64,000 bases of DNA from Bdellovibrionales bacterium CG12_big_fil_rev_8_21_14_0_65_38_15. Its GTDB lineage: Bacteria > Bdellovibrionota > Bacteriovoracia > Bacteriovoracales > Bacteriovoracaceae. Below the pieces are notes generated by a model that was given only the letters and a program-made list of their open reading frames with translations, was not told where the DNA came from and ran no database searches. Below, one piece after another: positions 8,045-16,940 of this stretch. Each line of letters starts with the position of its first letter. The stretch's first letter is position 1. The stretch lies in assembly GCA_002787775.1 (NCBI GenBank), contig PCUW01000034.1, positions 1 through 64,000 of the forward strand, read 5' to 3'. A program made the position numbers and the translations under genes.

Positions 8045-9847
8045 CTAGTTTAGATAATCATTAGACCTAAGTGCTGCATCGACTAAGGCTTGATACGCCC
8101 CTCCAGCTTTTTCAAGAGAATCCTTATCTCCTGATTCAACCAACTCACCATTTTTAAAGACGAGAATACGATCGCAAATCTCTAACGTATGTAATCGGTG
8201 AGCGATGATCAAGCAGGTACGTCCTTGCATCACAACTCTAAGGGCATCTTGAATAATTTTTTCATAAGCTGGATCAACATTGGCCGTGGCTTCATCAAGC
8301 ACAAGTAGTGCCGGATCTCTGAGTAAAATTCTTGTCAGTGAGACTAGCTGCTTTTCACCAATAGAAAGATTGGCACCGTTATCTAGAATAAGCGAGTCAA
8401 GAGTAAGACCGGCGGCCTTCATTACTTTAGCAAGACCTGTCAGTTTAACTGCGCGGTCAATTTCCTCAGCACTAAAGCTTTCTTCAAGAGTTAAATTAAT
8501 TCTTAATGATGATCTAAAAAGAATTGTCTCTTGAGAAACAAAGCCAATAGATCGTCGAAGAAAAGAGCGCTTATATTTTTCAAGAGGAGTTCCATCTAGG
8601 GTAATCGCACCTTTTTGGTAGTTATATAAGCGAGATAATAAAGAAACGGTTGTCGTTTTACCTGAACCTGTTGTGCCAACAAGACCAACACATTCCCCTG
8701 GGTTTAACTTAAAAGATACATCTTTAAGCACCCAATTTTCGTTAGCGTAAGCCATAGAAACATTTTTAAATTCTACTTCGCCAGCCAAACTAATATCAGC
8801 CAGTTCCCCGTCAGGGCCTAAGGTTTTTGACTCAGTCGCCTCTTGTAAAAAAACTGAAACTCGCTCTGAGTTTGTCAGGGCCTGTTGAATTTGATGAATT
8901 TCTCTTGCAAGCATTTGCATAGGGTTAAAGAAGCGATCGGCGTATCTGATAAAGGCCGTAAAAACACCGACACTTAACACACCTGCGATAATCTCATGAC
9001 CGGCGTACCAAACCAATGCAACAAATGGAAGCGAGCAAAAAAATGAAATAAGAGGTCTTGACCAGGAATATAACCAATTGGCCTTAAGGTGTGCACCTAG
9101 ATACTCATCGACAGACTTGTCGTAGCGAGCTTGACTCCATTTTTCTAAACCAAAAGATCTGATGACTGGAATACCACTTAGAAATTCTGCCAATCTCGCA
9201 TTAAGCATAGAGGATAATCGAGACATATCACGGTTCACTTTACGAACACGGTGCCTAGTTGCATAAACTAAGTAAATAGCAGGTACCATTGAAATCAAAG
9301 AGACAATCCCAAGCTTCCAATTAGAAATCATCATACCTGCAGCAGCAATACCTGCAAGCATGACAGCCGCAAAAAGTCGTCCAAGCACTGAAGAGAAAAA
9401 GTCTTCAATCGCTTCTACATCATGGGTTACTCTTGTCATGATCCTGCCTTGAGGCTGACGATCATAATAACTGACAGGAAGAACTTGCAAATGATCAAAC
9501 AAACTTTGTCTTATTGATAAGATTGTCTTGGCAGCGCTATCTGCCAGAGTGTTTCTTCCCCACCAACTCATACCAACAGACAGGGTTTCCATTATAAAAA
9601 TACCGGCCGCCCAGTAAACAGCTCGATCAAAGTTTCTGGGCATTAAACCCTCTTCAACAAAGTATCCCGTCCATCTGGCCGAGATGATGGCAACCAATGA
9701 AGAAAGAAAAACTAAACCAAAAGCATAGAAGTATCTAAGACGTTGCTCTTTTGAAAATCCAAGCAAAAAGACCAGTGATTTAAAATCACTGACGCCTGCT
9801 TTTTTTAAACTCTTTTCATCTTGTTCATCGGCCTTCATATAACTCAT
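8045..9847 (-). CDS. mdlB: ABC exporter subunit, MdlB type
   Basis: A 600-residue half-exporter: six transmembrane segments in the first 330 residues, then a nucleotide-binding domain with Walker A GTTGSGKT (391-398), signature LSIGEKQ (494-500) and Walker B LLVLDE with catalytic Glu519. The non-standard signature and the following helix match E. coli MdlB (LSVGQKQ). It pairs with the overlapping upstream gene, whose ATPase has the opposite defects, to form one good and one poor ATP site. MdlAB-type exporters move lipids, peptides or drugs out across the inner membrane; the substrate here is unknown. Translation is coupled to mdlA by an ATGA overlap. Confidence 0.9.
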   Translation of the reverse strand: MSYMKADEQDEKSLKKAGVSDFKSLVFLLGFSKEQRLRYFYAFGLVFLSSLVAIISARWTGYFVEEGLMPRNFDRAVYWAAGIFIMETLSVGMSWWGRNTLADSAAKTILSIRQSLFDHLQVLPVSYYDRQPQGRIMTRVTHDVEAIEDFFSSVLGRLFAAVMLAGIAAAGMMISNWKLGIVSLISMVPAIYLVYATRHRVRKVNRDMSRLSSMLNARLAEFLSGIPVIRSFGLEKWSQARYDKSVDEYLGAHLKANWLYSWSRPLISFFCSLPFVALVWYAGHEIIAGVLSVGVFTAFIRYADRFFNPMQMLAREIHQIQQALTNSERVSVFLQEATESKTLGPDGELADISLAGEVEFKNVSMAYANENWVLKDVSFKLNPGECVGLVGTTGSGKTTTVSLLSRLYNYQKGAITLDGTPLEKYKRSFLRRSIGFVSQETILFRSSLRINLTLEESFSAEEIDRAVKLTGLAKVMKAAGLTLDSLILDNGANLSIGEKQLVSLTRILLRDPALLVLDEATANVDPAYEKIIQDALRVVMQGRTCLIIAHRLHTLEICDRILVFKNGELVESGDKDSLEKAGGAYQALVDAALRSNDYLN

Positions 9848-11676
9848 AAAGTTGCCTCCTCAAGATGAATAATTCGATCACAATATTTAAGCGTCGATTC
9901 TCTATGAGCCACCCATACGGCAGTCAAACCTTTAAGTTCCTTATTTAAACGAGACAATATTTTTTCTTCTGTGACAGTATCAACCGCAGATAAACAGTCA
10001 TCCATAAAAAGAATACGAGGCTTGCGGGCAAGAGCTCTAGCAAGCGTTAGTCGTTGTTTTTGTCCACCGGAGAGATTAATCCCCCACTCACCTAAAGGTG
10101 TTTCAAGTTGCTTTTCAAAACCACGAACATCCTCATCAAGACCAGCCACCCATAAAACGTGCCACAGTTCTTCATCTGTAAGCTCAATATCCATCTTGAT
10201 ATTTTGAGCAATCGTTTCTGCAAAAAGAAATGGTTTTTGTGGAACTACCGCAATTGAAGACCTTAAATTTGAGTGATCAAAATAATCATAGCTTTTTCCT
10301 AGTATAGAAATTTCGCCAGACTTAATCTTTCTTTCCAATCCAGACATCAAGTTCACAAGAGTAGTCTTACCTGTTCCGATGGGACCTACGATTCCTAATT
10401 TTTCACCAGTTTTTAGCTCGAGATTAAAATCGTTGATAATAGTTAAAGGTGATTTTTGATAAGCAAAGGAGACATTCTTAAGCGAGATCACAATATCACT
10501 AAATTGATCTGGTAAAGGTTGTCCATCTTGAATGAGGTGTTCTTCTTGTCCGTGCATGAAAACAGTCATTAAGCGCTGAAGAGATGCAATCCCTTTTCTC
10601 CATTCTGAGATAATAAACCCAAGTTCAAAAAGCGGATCCTGAATTAAGAAGATCAACGACTGCATGGCTAAGAAATCCCCAAGTGTTAAAACTCCATCAA
10701 AATAATATTTAAGACCAAGGGTAAACAAAACGCCATATGACACTAATGAAGTGAAACCAAAGGCAGGAATAAATAAAAGAGAAGTCTTGATAGCATCAAG
10801 CTTTAAATCTTTATAAGTTTTAGCTGCATCTTCTAATTTGCCTTTCCAAAAGTCCCCTGTTTGAGTCATTCGCTGTAAACGAATAGTTGAAATGACCTGA
10901 GAAGAAAGGTCATTGAAGACTGATAGAAAGTCCTGTGCTTTTACGTATCGAGTGATTTCTCTTTCAGATAACCAGCGAATGGCAGGAGGTAAGAATAATA
11001 ATGTTCCAAGTGAAACCAGTGTTAGCCCGACATGTATTTCAAGCATCGCCCAAAGAGTAAAGATTCCTAAGAAAGCAACATCTGTGATGGCCACCATAGT
11101 GAAACCAAAAATAAATCTTGCTGATGAAACGTCGCTTGTCGACGCATTCATCATCGGGCCTTTAGTAAAAATAGTTTGAAGGTCATGCTCATCAAAATAT
11201 TTGGCATGTTTCCAGATTTTGCTCTTAAGTTTTGCAGAAGCGAAATGTGTTTGTCTGGCAAAGGTCATGCGCCAGCCCCATCGCCCGAAGAAAACAATAA
11301 TTCTGATACCCAATAAGAAAACCAATAATCGAATAAATGTTGATTCTTGAGATGTACCTACAAGCCATGTTGGAAGTGGGTCTTTTGTAAAAAAATCTAG
11401 CGACCACCCAATGCTTCTGGAGCTGAGAACTTGCATAAGGTTTGTAACGATAACGGAAATTAATCCTAAAAAATACATTCCCCATCGTTTGGATAAAAAT
11501 TCGCGCCAAAAAGCATAAGCAGCTTTTCTCTTGGATGTGGTAGGTTCAAAATACCATTCGGGATTATCTGAATCTAATGTTGAATGTGGGGCTTCTTGTC
11601 CATCGGCTGCCATCGACGATAATGGTAGCGAAGCTAGGAGCTTATGGCTATGAGATCTGAGTGATAATCCAATCAC
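9844..11676 (-). CDS. mdlA: ABC exporter subunit, MdlA type
   Basis: About 610 residues, with an N-terminal extension, six membrane segments and a nucleotide-binding domain: Walker A GPIGTGKT, canonical LSGGQKQR signature, and Walker B ILFMDDCLSAVD, where Asp replaces the catalytic Glu. LDDxLSAVD is the MdlA pattern in E. coli, supporting the pairing with the next gene. The start is uncertain: GTG 11676 overlaps lplA by 29 bases, while an ATG at 11613 would avoid overlap but removes 21 residues; neither has a strong ribosome site. It is cotranscribed with lplA upstream and mdlB downstream. Confidence 0.88.
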   Translation of the reverse strand: MIGLSLRSHSHKLLASLPLSSMAADGQEAPHSTLDSDNPEWYFEPTTSKRKAAYAFWREFLSKRWGMYFLGLISVIVTNLMQVLSSRSIGWSLDFFTKDPLPTWLVGTSQESTFIRLLVFLLGIRIIVFFGRWGWRMTFARQTHFASAKLKSKIWKHAKYFDEHDLQTIFTKGPMMNASTSDVSSARFIFGFTMVAITDVAFLGIFTLWAMLEIHVGLTLVSLGTLLFLPPAIRWLSEREITRYVKAQDFLSVFNDLSSQVISTIRLQRMTQTGDFWKGKLEDAAKTYKDLKLDAIKTSLLFIPAFGFTSLVSYGVLFTLGLKYYFDGVLTLGDFLAMQSLIFLIQDPLFELGFIISEWRKGIASLQRLMTVFMHGQEEHLIQDGQPLPDQFSDIVISLKNVSFAYQKSPLTIINDFNLELKTGEKLGIVGPIGTGKTTLVNLMSGLERKIKSGEISILGKSYDYFDHSNLRSSIAVVPQKPFLFAETIAQNIKMDIELTDEELWHVLWVAGLDEDVRGFEKQLETPLGEWGINLSGGQKQRLTLARALARKPRILFMDDCLSAVDTVTEEKILSRLNKELKGLTAVWVAHRESTLKYCDRIIHLEEATL

Positions 11677-12667
11677 GCAGCTCGACTAAATAATCACTAA
11701 TCATAGGCAACTCAACCGCTACTCCATCAATGACTTTTGAAACATCAACGGCCGTATAATTCACGCCTTGAAATGCTGCGCCAAGAGACTCAATCATTTC
11801 AGGGTGCAGGGAATCTGAGAAGATAGTGGTTTTTAAAATAACGCCTTTATGTACATCAAGATGCAAATCCATTCCACCCCAACCAAAGCGTGCGCTAAGG
11901 TGATGATTAAACTTTGGAGTTTCACCAAAGCGCCACTTCCAGTCTTTTAAACTTTCATAGTACTTATTAAGGGGCTCAATAGTTTTTAACCAAGCATCGT
12001 CGAGATGCTCAATTTCACATTCTTGTTGATAATGATCAAAAAACTCGCGAACGATATAATCACATAATTGCTCGTGAGTCACCGAAGGATTAAAATCAGT
12101 GAGATTGGAAACTCTGGCACGTACAGATTTTACACCTTTGGAAACTAATTTTTTCTCATCTGGATTTAAATAATTAGAAAGTTTTCCTAGATCAGCTTTG
12201 ATCAGCAAAGTGCCATGATGAAAACTTCTATCTTTTGTTTCTTTAAAAGCGGAGCCGGATATTTTCCTTGGCCCGTCGGGTAAATCAACTAAAATATCAT
12301 TTCGCCCACTAGCATATGCGTTGATATTAAAGCGCTTGATCGCATTGGTGATAATTTTATTATTTACTTGCTTATCGTAAACCTCTTTACCATTCATAAA
12401 AGTAAAATTGGTATTTCCAAGATCATGATAAACAGCACCGCCGCCACTTTGTCTGCGACTTAAAATAATATTATCTTCTTCCATTTTTTTGGTATTGCAT
12501 TCAATCCACGGGTTTTGAAAACGACCAATCACAACAGTTTCTTGGTTACGCCATAGATACAGTACGGCCGTGGTTGGATCCATATCACGAAAGATCCAAT
12601 CTTCAGTGGCAAGGTTAAACCAAGGGTTGTGAGTATCAGAAAAAAGAACACGAATTTTATTTGTCAT
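11648..12667 (-). CDS. lplA: Lipoate-protein ligase A
   Basis: LplA activates lipoate with ATP and attaches it to lysines of the E2 and GcvH proteins in the cytoplasm. The 339-residue length fits the full enzyme with its C-terminal accessory domain. Seen motifs: the N-terminal NLATEDW, the lipoate-binding RRQSGGGAVYHDLGN, and KISGSAFK with the conserved lysine of the ligase active site. The ATG is immediately preceded by a nine-base-pair hairpin rather than a normal Shine-Dalgarno, which suggests translational control. It lies between a secreted unknown upstream and the mdlAB exporter downstream. Confidence 0.93.
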   Translation of the reverse strand: MTNKIRVLFSDTHNPWFNLATEDWIFRDMDPTTAVLYLWRNQETVVIGRFQNPWIECNTKKMEEDNIILSRRQSGGGAVYHDLGNTNFTFMNGKEVYDKQVNNKIITNAIKRFNINAYASGRNDILVDLPDGPRKISGSAFKETKDRSFHHGTLLIKADLGKLSNYLNPDEKKLVSKGVKSVRARVSNLTDFNPSVTHEQLCDYIVREFFDHYQQECEIEHLDDAWLKTIEPLNKYYESLKDWKWRFGETPKFNHHLSARFGWGGMDLHLDVHKGVILKTTIFSDSLHPEMIESLGAAFQGVNYTAVDVSKVIDGVAVELPMISDYLVELRDWIITQIS

Positions 12668-12694
12668 AGTGGGAGAATGATACCCTCTCCCACT
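12668..12694 (-). promoter_or_regulatory. Hairpin abutting the lplA start codon
   Basis: AGTGGGAGA (12668-12676) and TCTCCCACT (12686-12694) form a perfect nine-pair stem with a nine-base loop. In the minus-strand mRNA the 3' arm ends directly at the lplA ATG. The only purine-rich ribosome-site candidate (GGGAGAGGG) is in the 5' arm and loop. There is no following T-run, so it is not a classical terminator. Confidence 0.55.
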
Positions 12695-12713
12695 TTATAG
12701 GTCTATTGCCGAT

Positions 12714-13622
12714 CTATTGATCAATTGTCGTCTTAAGCTTTAAAAGTCCTGATTTTGCCGTTAACAAAAACGATGGAGCAGGCAATCCTTCAATCGTTTT
12801 TGCACCTGGAATACAAACTCCGTCTTGAAATTTAAAATCAATCGTTTTAAGCAGTGTAGATGTATGGACACGGACAAACGCATCATCAAAATCGATAAAC
12901 AACGGCTTAATCAGATCATCTTTTTCGCGGCGCAAATGTAGATCAATCGCATCAACGAGTCTTGGATGAATCAAATTCATATCTTTTTCAACAAGACCAA
13001 TAAAACCTAAAATTTTAAAGCGATCTTTAACTAGGTCTTTAACTTTTGAATGATCTTTAAGATCTTCTGCATCTGAAAATGAAATCCTCGATCCATGCTT
13101 AAGACGAACAAATTCAATTTCTTTCATAGCGGAACCTGGCTCACCAGGAGTATTCATCATAACTGTCACACCAGTTTCTTCATCAAGAGCAAAAATCTTA
13201 ACCGCTAATTTTCCTTTATGTCGAACAAATTGAAGCTTTCTAATTTGTTCCACGACCATCCAAACCTCAGGATCAAATGGTTCACCTAATAAATTTTCGA
13301 AAGAAGAGATTAAGGCTTTTAAGTCTTTTTGCACGAACTCGTACTCACCGATTTGCGCCATAAACCTCATCACGTACATCACCATACTTAGACCGTCACC
13401 AATGGCGAATTCGTCACTAATATTTCGAGATAGCATAAACAAAACACGAGCGACTTCTTCTTGGTTTTCAAGCGAAAGCGAGCCATTCAAAATAACTGAT
13501 TGATCCTCACCTGGAGTTTGCTGAGCAGGAAGCCTTTCATTAACAAGCTTCATCCTCTCAAACGTAGGAGTATCTCCCAACATGAACGAGAAAAAGATAA
13601 AGAAAGGTAATAAATAGCGCAT
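12714..13622 (-). CDS. Exported protein of unknown function
   Basis: I recognise no family. Starting at ATG 13622, which has GGGGAC seven bases upstream, the product is 302 residues with a signal peptide (MRYLLPFFIFFSFMLG) and is probably periplasmic. The body mixes helical segments with charged regions and has no cysteine pair apart from one near the C-terminus (GVCIPG). A longer frame to 13664 hides the signal peptide. It precedes lplA by 46 bases in the same direction, so it may share a transcript with the lplA-mdlAB genes, with the hairpin lying between. Confidence 0.75.
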   Translation of the reverse strand: MRYLLPFFIFFSFMLGDTPTFERMKLVNERLPAQQTPGEDQSVILNGSLSLENQEEVARVLFMLSRNISDEFAIGDGLSMVMYVMRFMAQIGEYEFVQKDLKALISSFENLLGEPFDPEVWMVVEQIRKLQFVRHKGKLAVKIFALDEETGVTVMMNTPGEPGSAMKEIEFVRLKHGSRISFSDAEDLKDHSKVKDLVKDRFKILGFIGLVEKDMNLIHPRLVDAIDLHLRREKDDLIKPLFIDFDDAFVRVHTSTLLKTIDFKFQDGVCIPGAKTIEGLPAPSFLLTAKSGLLKLKTTIDQ

Positions 13623-13644
13623 GAGTCCCCCTGGCATTGGCCTT

Positions 13645-13678
13645 AAAAACCCGACGGCCGTCAAAAAAGTAGACGGCC
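13645..13678 (-). terminator. Probable terminator after the GT51 gene
   Basis: GGCCGTC (13656-13662) and GACGGCC (13672-13678) form a seven-pair stem with a nine-base loop; on the minus strand it is followed by GTCGGGTTTTT. It lies about 90 bases after the GT51 stop. The overlapping palindrome GACGGCCGTC (13653-13662) offers an alternative fold. Confidence 0.45.
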
Positions 13679-13768
13679 TAGAAAGCTTAAAACAGCGTTT
13701 AAATGAGTTTTAAGACTTTCTAATGAATCTTAGGGATTAATAAAGCAAAGTCGGTGCCAGAATATGGG

Positions 13769-14791
13769 CTATTCGAGAGTGTATTCGGCGTCTACACCGT
13801 CAACTTGATCAATCAAAGCATCATCATCAAATGATGGATTATCTTCAATTTCTAGCTCACGATCAACTCGGTATTCATTCTCAACAGCACTACCGTCACC
13901 GCGAGGTTTTGATTTTCTACGACGTTTTTTATTGTCAGCACTACCACCATCTTCAGCGCGTCTCATTTTCTCTTCAATACTTAATTCTTCTTCTTGTTTA
14001 TCTTCAGAAGAATCAGACTTAGATGGTTTTTGATCTTTTTCAAAACTTAATGATTTATCATTTTCTTCATCGACCTTTTCTTTGGTTAAAAATCTTGCGA
14101 TACGAAGTTTCTCCAGGATCGATTCAATCGTTTCTTCAGCAAACTCAGAAAGTTTTTTGTCTTTAAAAGACTGATAGTAACGATTCGGGCTTGGTAACAT
14201 CATTGCTAAAAAAGCTGATTCTTTTGCTGTAAGCTCACTCGCTGACTTTTTAAAATAATGTTTTGAGGCAGCATCAATACCGTAGATACCTGGACCAAAT
14301 TCAACCACGTTTAAATAAACTTCAAGAATCTTGTCTTTAGAAAGCTTACTATCCATGGTGTGAGCGATAACTGCTTCACGTGCTTTTCTTACAAAACTAT
14401 AGTCAGGTGAAAGATAGAGATTTTTTGCGAGTTGCTGAGTAATAGTACTAGCACCACGAGGTTTTTTGCCGTCTTTGATTGAATCTTCTAAAGCCTTTTG
14501 GATTTGTGCCCAATCAACACCTTCATGCTCATAAAATGACCAGTCTTCACTCACAACAATTGCTTGTTGTGTAATCTTAGCGATATTTTTAAGAGGCACC
14601 CAATTTTTTGGTTTCTTATCAACTTGTGTGTATTGAGCTTTGCCATCAACAAGCTTGATCGAGACGTATCCGTCTTTAAGCTTTTCAATATCTTTATGAG
14701 GAATCGCTAGAAAATAAAATGCGACGATGGCCACAATAATGACATCAAGGATAAGGGAAAAAACCAGAATCTTCTTTTTTTGTGGACTCAC
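13769..14791 (-). CDS. Monofunctional peptidoglycan glycosyltransferase (GT51)
   Basis: It polymerises lipid II into glycan strands on the periplasmic side of the inner membrane. One N-terminal membrane segment (residues 8-29) is followed by the GT51 domain: EDWSFYEHEG with catalytic Glu82, RGASTITQQLAKN (112-124), and KILEVYLNVVEFG with the second Glu. No transpeptidase domain follows, so it is of the MtgA kind. Unlike ordinary MtgA it carries about 110 extra C-terminal residues, highly charged (Lys/Glu/Asp runs, KKRRRKSKPR), with no known domain. Start is GTG with GGAGGT four bases before it, and that ribosome site is held in a long hairpin. Confidence 0.92.
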   Translation of the reverse strand: MSPQKKKILVFSLILDVIIVAIVAFYFLAIPHKDIEKLKDGYVSIKLVDGKAQYTQVDKKPKNWVPLKNIAKITQQAIVVSEDWSFYEHEGVDWAQIQKALEDSIKDGKKPRGASTITQQLAKNLYLSPDYSFVRKAREAVIAHTMDSKLSKDKILEVYLNVVEFGPGIYGIDAASKHYFKKSASELTAKESAFLAMMLPSPNRYYQSFKDKKLSEFAEETIESILEKLRIARFLTKEKVDEENDKSLSFEKDQKPSKSDSSEDKQEEELSIEEKMRRAEDGGSADNKKRRRKSKPRGDGSAVENEYRVDRELEIEDNPSFDDDALIDQVDGVDAEYTLE

Positions 14792-14794
14792 AAA

Positions 14795-14837
14795 ACCTCC
14801 AAAGCAGACCTCATTTTAAGAGGTTGCCATTGGAGGT
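14795..14837 (-). promoter_or_regulatory. Hairpin sequestering the GT51 ribosome-binding site
   Basis: In the minus-strand mRNA, ACCTCCAA (from 14837-14830) pairs with TTGGAGGT (from 14802-14795), the Shine-Dalgarno of the GT51 gene. An inner stem of five pairs (14808-14812 with 14820-14824) plus three more pairs stabilises it. It is followed by TTTTG, so it might also end transcripts of the upstream gene. Confidence 0.6.
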
Positions 14838-14844
14838 GCAAGTA

Positions 14845-16833
14845 TTAATCTGTAACTATAATATCGTTACATTTATAGGCTTCTAAAAGCTCTTGGATAC
14901 GAGTGGCTTTAGTGCGATCACCAATGACTTCTACCATAGCGCGACCTAGACGATCACGACGCTCAAGTAAGCGCATAGCATCAGAATCAACTGGACGACC
15001 AGCAAGAAATTCCTGTGCCCAAACACTTGAGATAAAGTGTTCGCGAATTCTCTCAAACTTTGAGCGCATTCCATGAATACCTGGACGATCCCCTGTCCAA
15101 CTCAAAAAGAGTCTTGGCGTTGCTGTATGGAAAAGTTCTTTATTGGTTACAACAAAGTCATGTCCTTGTTGAGCTAAGCTTTGGGCTAGTTTCCACTCAC
15201 GTCTTGCCGGCAAGGCGTTCTGACATGATTGAAGACGCTCAAGTTCAGTAAGATCTTGAGCAGCGATCACTTTACCATCATCAAGATGCTGATCAGAGAA
15301 TTGATCGAAGTCTTTTCTGAAGTTTTTAAGTGATTTTAATGAGCCGCCAGCTGTAAACTTTAAGAACTCATCACCCCATTTGCCATAGATCTGCTCAACG
15401 ATATTGTCGTAGTCCGACAGGATGGAAACAATATTTTCAGTACCATCATCTCTGCCGGTGAAGTCACGTGTGCTTGTCATTCTTTTTAATTTCTCAGCAA
15501 CAATCGTTGCTTTTTTGTTGTTTTCACCAATCGCAGTGATTGCATCCGTCATACTTTTTTCAGCGGCAGCGATAAAATCTTTGATTGTTTTGCCATCAAG
15601 ATCAAGCGCTAACCATTGTTCATTTTTTGCTGTTCTTAATTTCTCAACATTAGCTGCAAGACGCTCAAGATGGAAAAGTAAGACTGAGCGTACACCATCA
15701 CGGTACTCTTTAACTGGCATCGCATAAAGTGTGGCGAACTCAGGACTTTCAGAATCATATTTGGCAAGTTCTGCAAGCGCCATAGTATCTAAGAAAGCGA
15801 CTTCGGAAAGACCACGACTCATAAAATCTTTAATCTGAGTTTCAAGTTGAATGCGAAGATTAACCATACTCAAAAGAACTTGAAGCTTTCTGGTATTTGC
15901 AGGACCTGTACCGTCGTCACTTAAATCACTTGATAAGGCTGCAATCGCCGCTGCCAGTGATTTTTTAAACTCTACAGAGTCACCAAGGCTTTGAGCAAAA
16001 TATACTTCCTTAGCTTTTTCAACAGACTCGCGAAAGCTTTTTTGAGAGGCTGCGATGGCCTTATTGATATTATCAAGTTGAGTACGAATAGGTGTTAGGT
16101 TTTGGACATCATCAAAATGGGCCTGAGTTACAACATCCATAAAGCCCGAGTTTTCGATATCACTTCTAATGTCGTAGAAAGCACAATTAAGTTTAATAAA
16201 GCTTTGACGATCGGCCGCATCTTCAAAGTTAAATCGTTTTTCAAATAATGAATGAATCAGATTTAAAATCGAAGACATGGCTATACCACCAGCCGACAAA
16301 ACTAATCCGTTCGAATTAGGTACCAGGAGTCCTAGCTGAGAAAAACGTAAGATAACATCGGCAGAGTTTTGTAAGAAACTTTTGTCTCTAAAATTACATT
16401 TTCCTCTTAGGAAAATATCATTAATATTTTGAACAACATCACCAATTTGTTGACCATTAATAGTTGTCGGTGTGGCCGGAGCAGTTGTAACACCTGCGTT
16501 TTCAAGCTCACCTTGAATCGCCGTGGCACCATTAAAAATTTCATCTAATCTGGTTGGATCTTCCTCACCACAGCTATCTCGAAACAATGCTTTTAAGCTT
16601 GCAATTTTGGCCACGATATCTGAATACTGCTTAGAAATCATAGGACATGATTCAGGTCTGGCCGGTTTTCTTAGGTTTCTAGAAAAAATATCATTTAAGG
16701 ATTGAGCATCTTGAATGGAGAGCGTTGGCAGCGTAATACTTGCCCTCGCCTGTCTCATTTGATCAATTGGATCGCTGGCAAAAGTGTTCAATGATAAACA
16801 CAGAACAGATAGCAAAGCACCACGACGAATCAT
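14845..16833 (-). CDS. Large exported helical protein of unknown function
   Basis: I recognise no family. From ATG 16833 (AGGAG at good distance) it is 662 residues with a signal peptide ending near NTFASD. The rest is mainly helical with long heptad-like stretches (about residues 230-470), a few cysteines in the first 200 residues (CP, CG, CN, CAF contexts) that could form disulfides, and an AP-T-P-T linker near 120. No membrane anchor is visible after the signal. It has its own promoter at 16864-16892. Starting at 16875 instead would place 14 residues before the signal peptide. Confidence 0.8.
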   Translation of the reverse strand: MIRRGALLSVLCLSLNTFASDPIDQMRQARASITLPTLSIQDAQSLNDIFSRNLRKPARPESCPMISKQYSDIVAKIASLKALFRDSCGEEDPTRLDEIFNGATAIQGELENAGVTTAPATPTTINGQQIGDVVQNINDIFLRGKCNFRDKSFLQNSADVILRFSQLGLLVPNSNGLVLSAGGIAMSSILNLIHSLFEKRFNFEDAADRQSFIKLNCAFYDIRSDIENSGFMDVVTQAHFDDVQNLTPIRTQLDNINKAIAASQKSFRESVEKAKEVYFAQSLGDSVEFKKSLAAAIAALSSDLSDDGTGPANTRKLQVLLSMVNLRIQLETQIKDFMSRGLSEVAFLDTMALAELAKYDSESPEFATLYAMPVKEYRDGVRSVLLFHLERLAANVEKLRTAKNEQWLALDLDGKTIKDFIAAAEKSMTDAITAIGENNKKATIVAEKLKRMTSTRDFTGRDDGTENIVSILSDYDNIVEQIYGKWGDEFLKFTAGGSLKSLKNFRKDFDQFSDQHLDDGKVIAAQDLTELERLQSCQNALPARREWKLAQSLAQQGHDFVVTNKELFHTATPRLFLSWTGDRPGIHGMRSKFERIREHFISSVWAQEFLAGRPVDSDAMRLLERRDRLGRAMVEVIGDRTKATRIQELLEAYKCNDIIVTD

Positions 16834-16863
16834 AAATCGAACTCCTAAAAATGAATTGCCGAC

Positions 16864-16892
16864 ATTACAACGCATTGCAACCTAAATCTCAA
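16864..16892 (-). promoter_or_regulatory. Sigma-70-type promoter
   Basis: On the minus strand TTGAGA (16887-16892) and TGTAAT (16864-16869) are each five of six to consensus and exactly 17 bases apart. Transcription would start about 25 bases before the ATG at 16833, upstream of its AGGAG site. Confidence 0.55.
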
Positions 16893-16940
16893 GAGATGAT
16901 GTAATTATGTATACTTATAAGTTATTGAAAGAACGAAATG

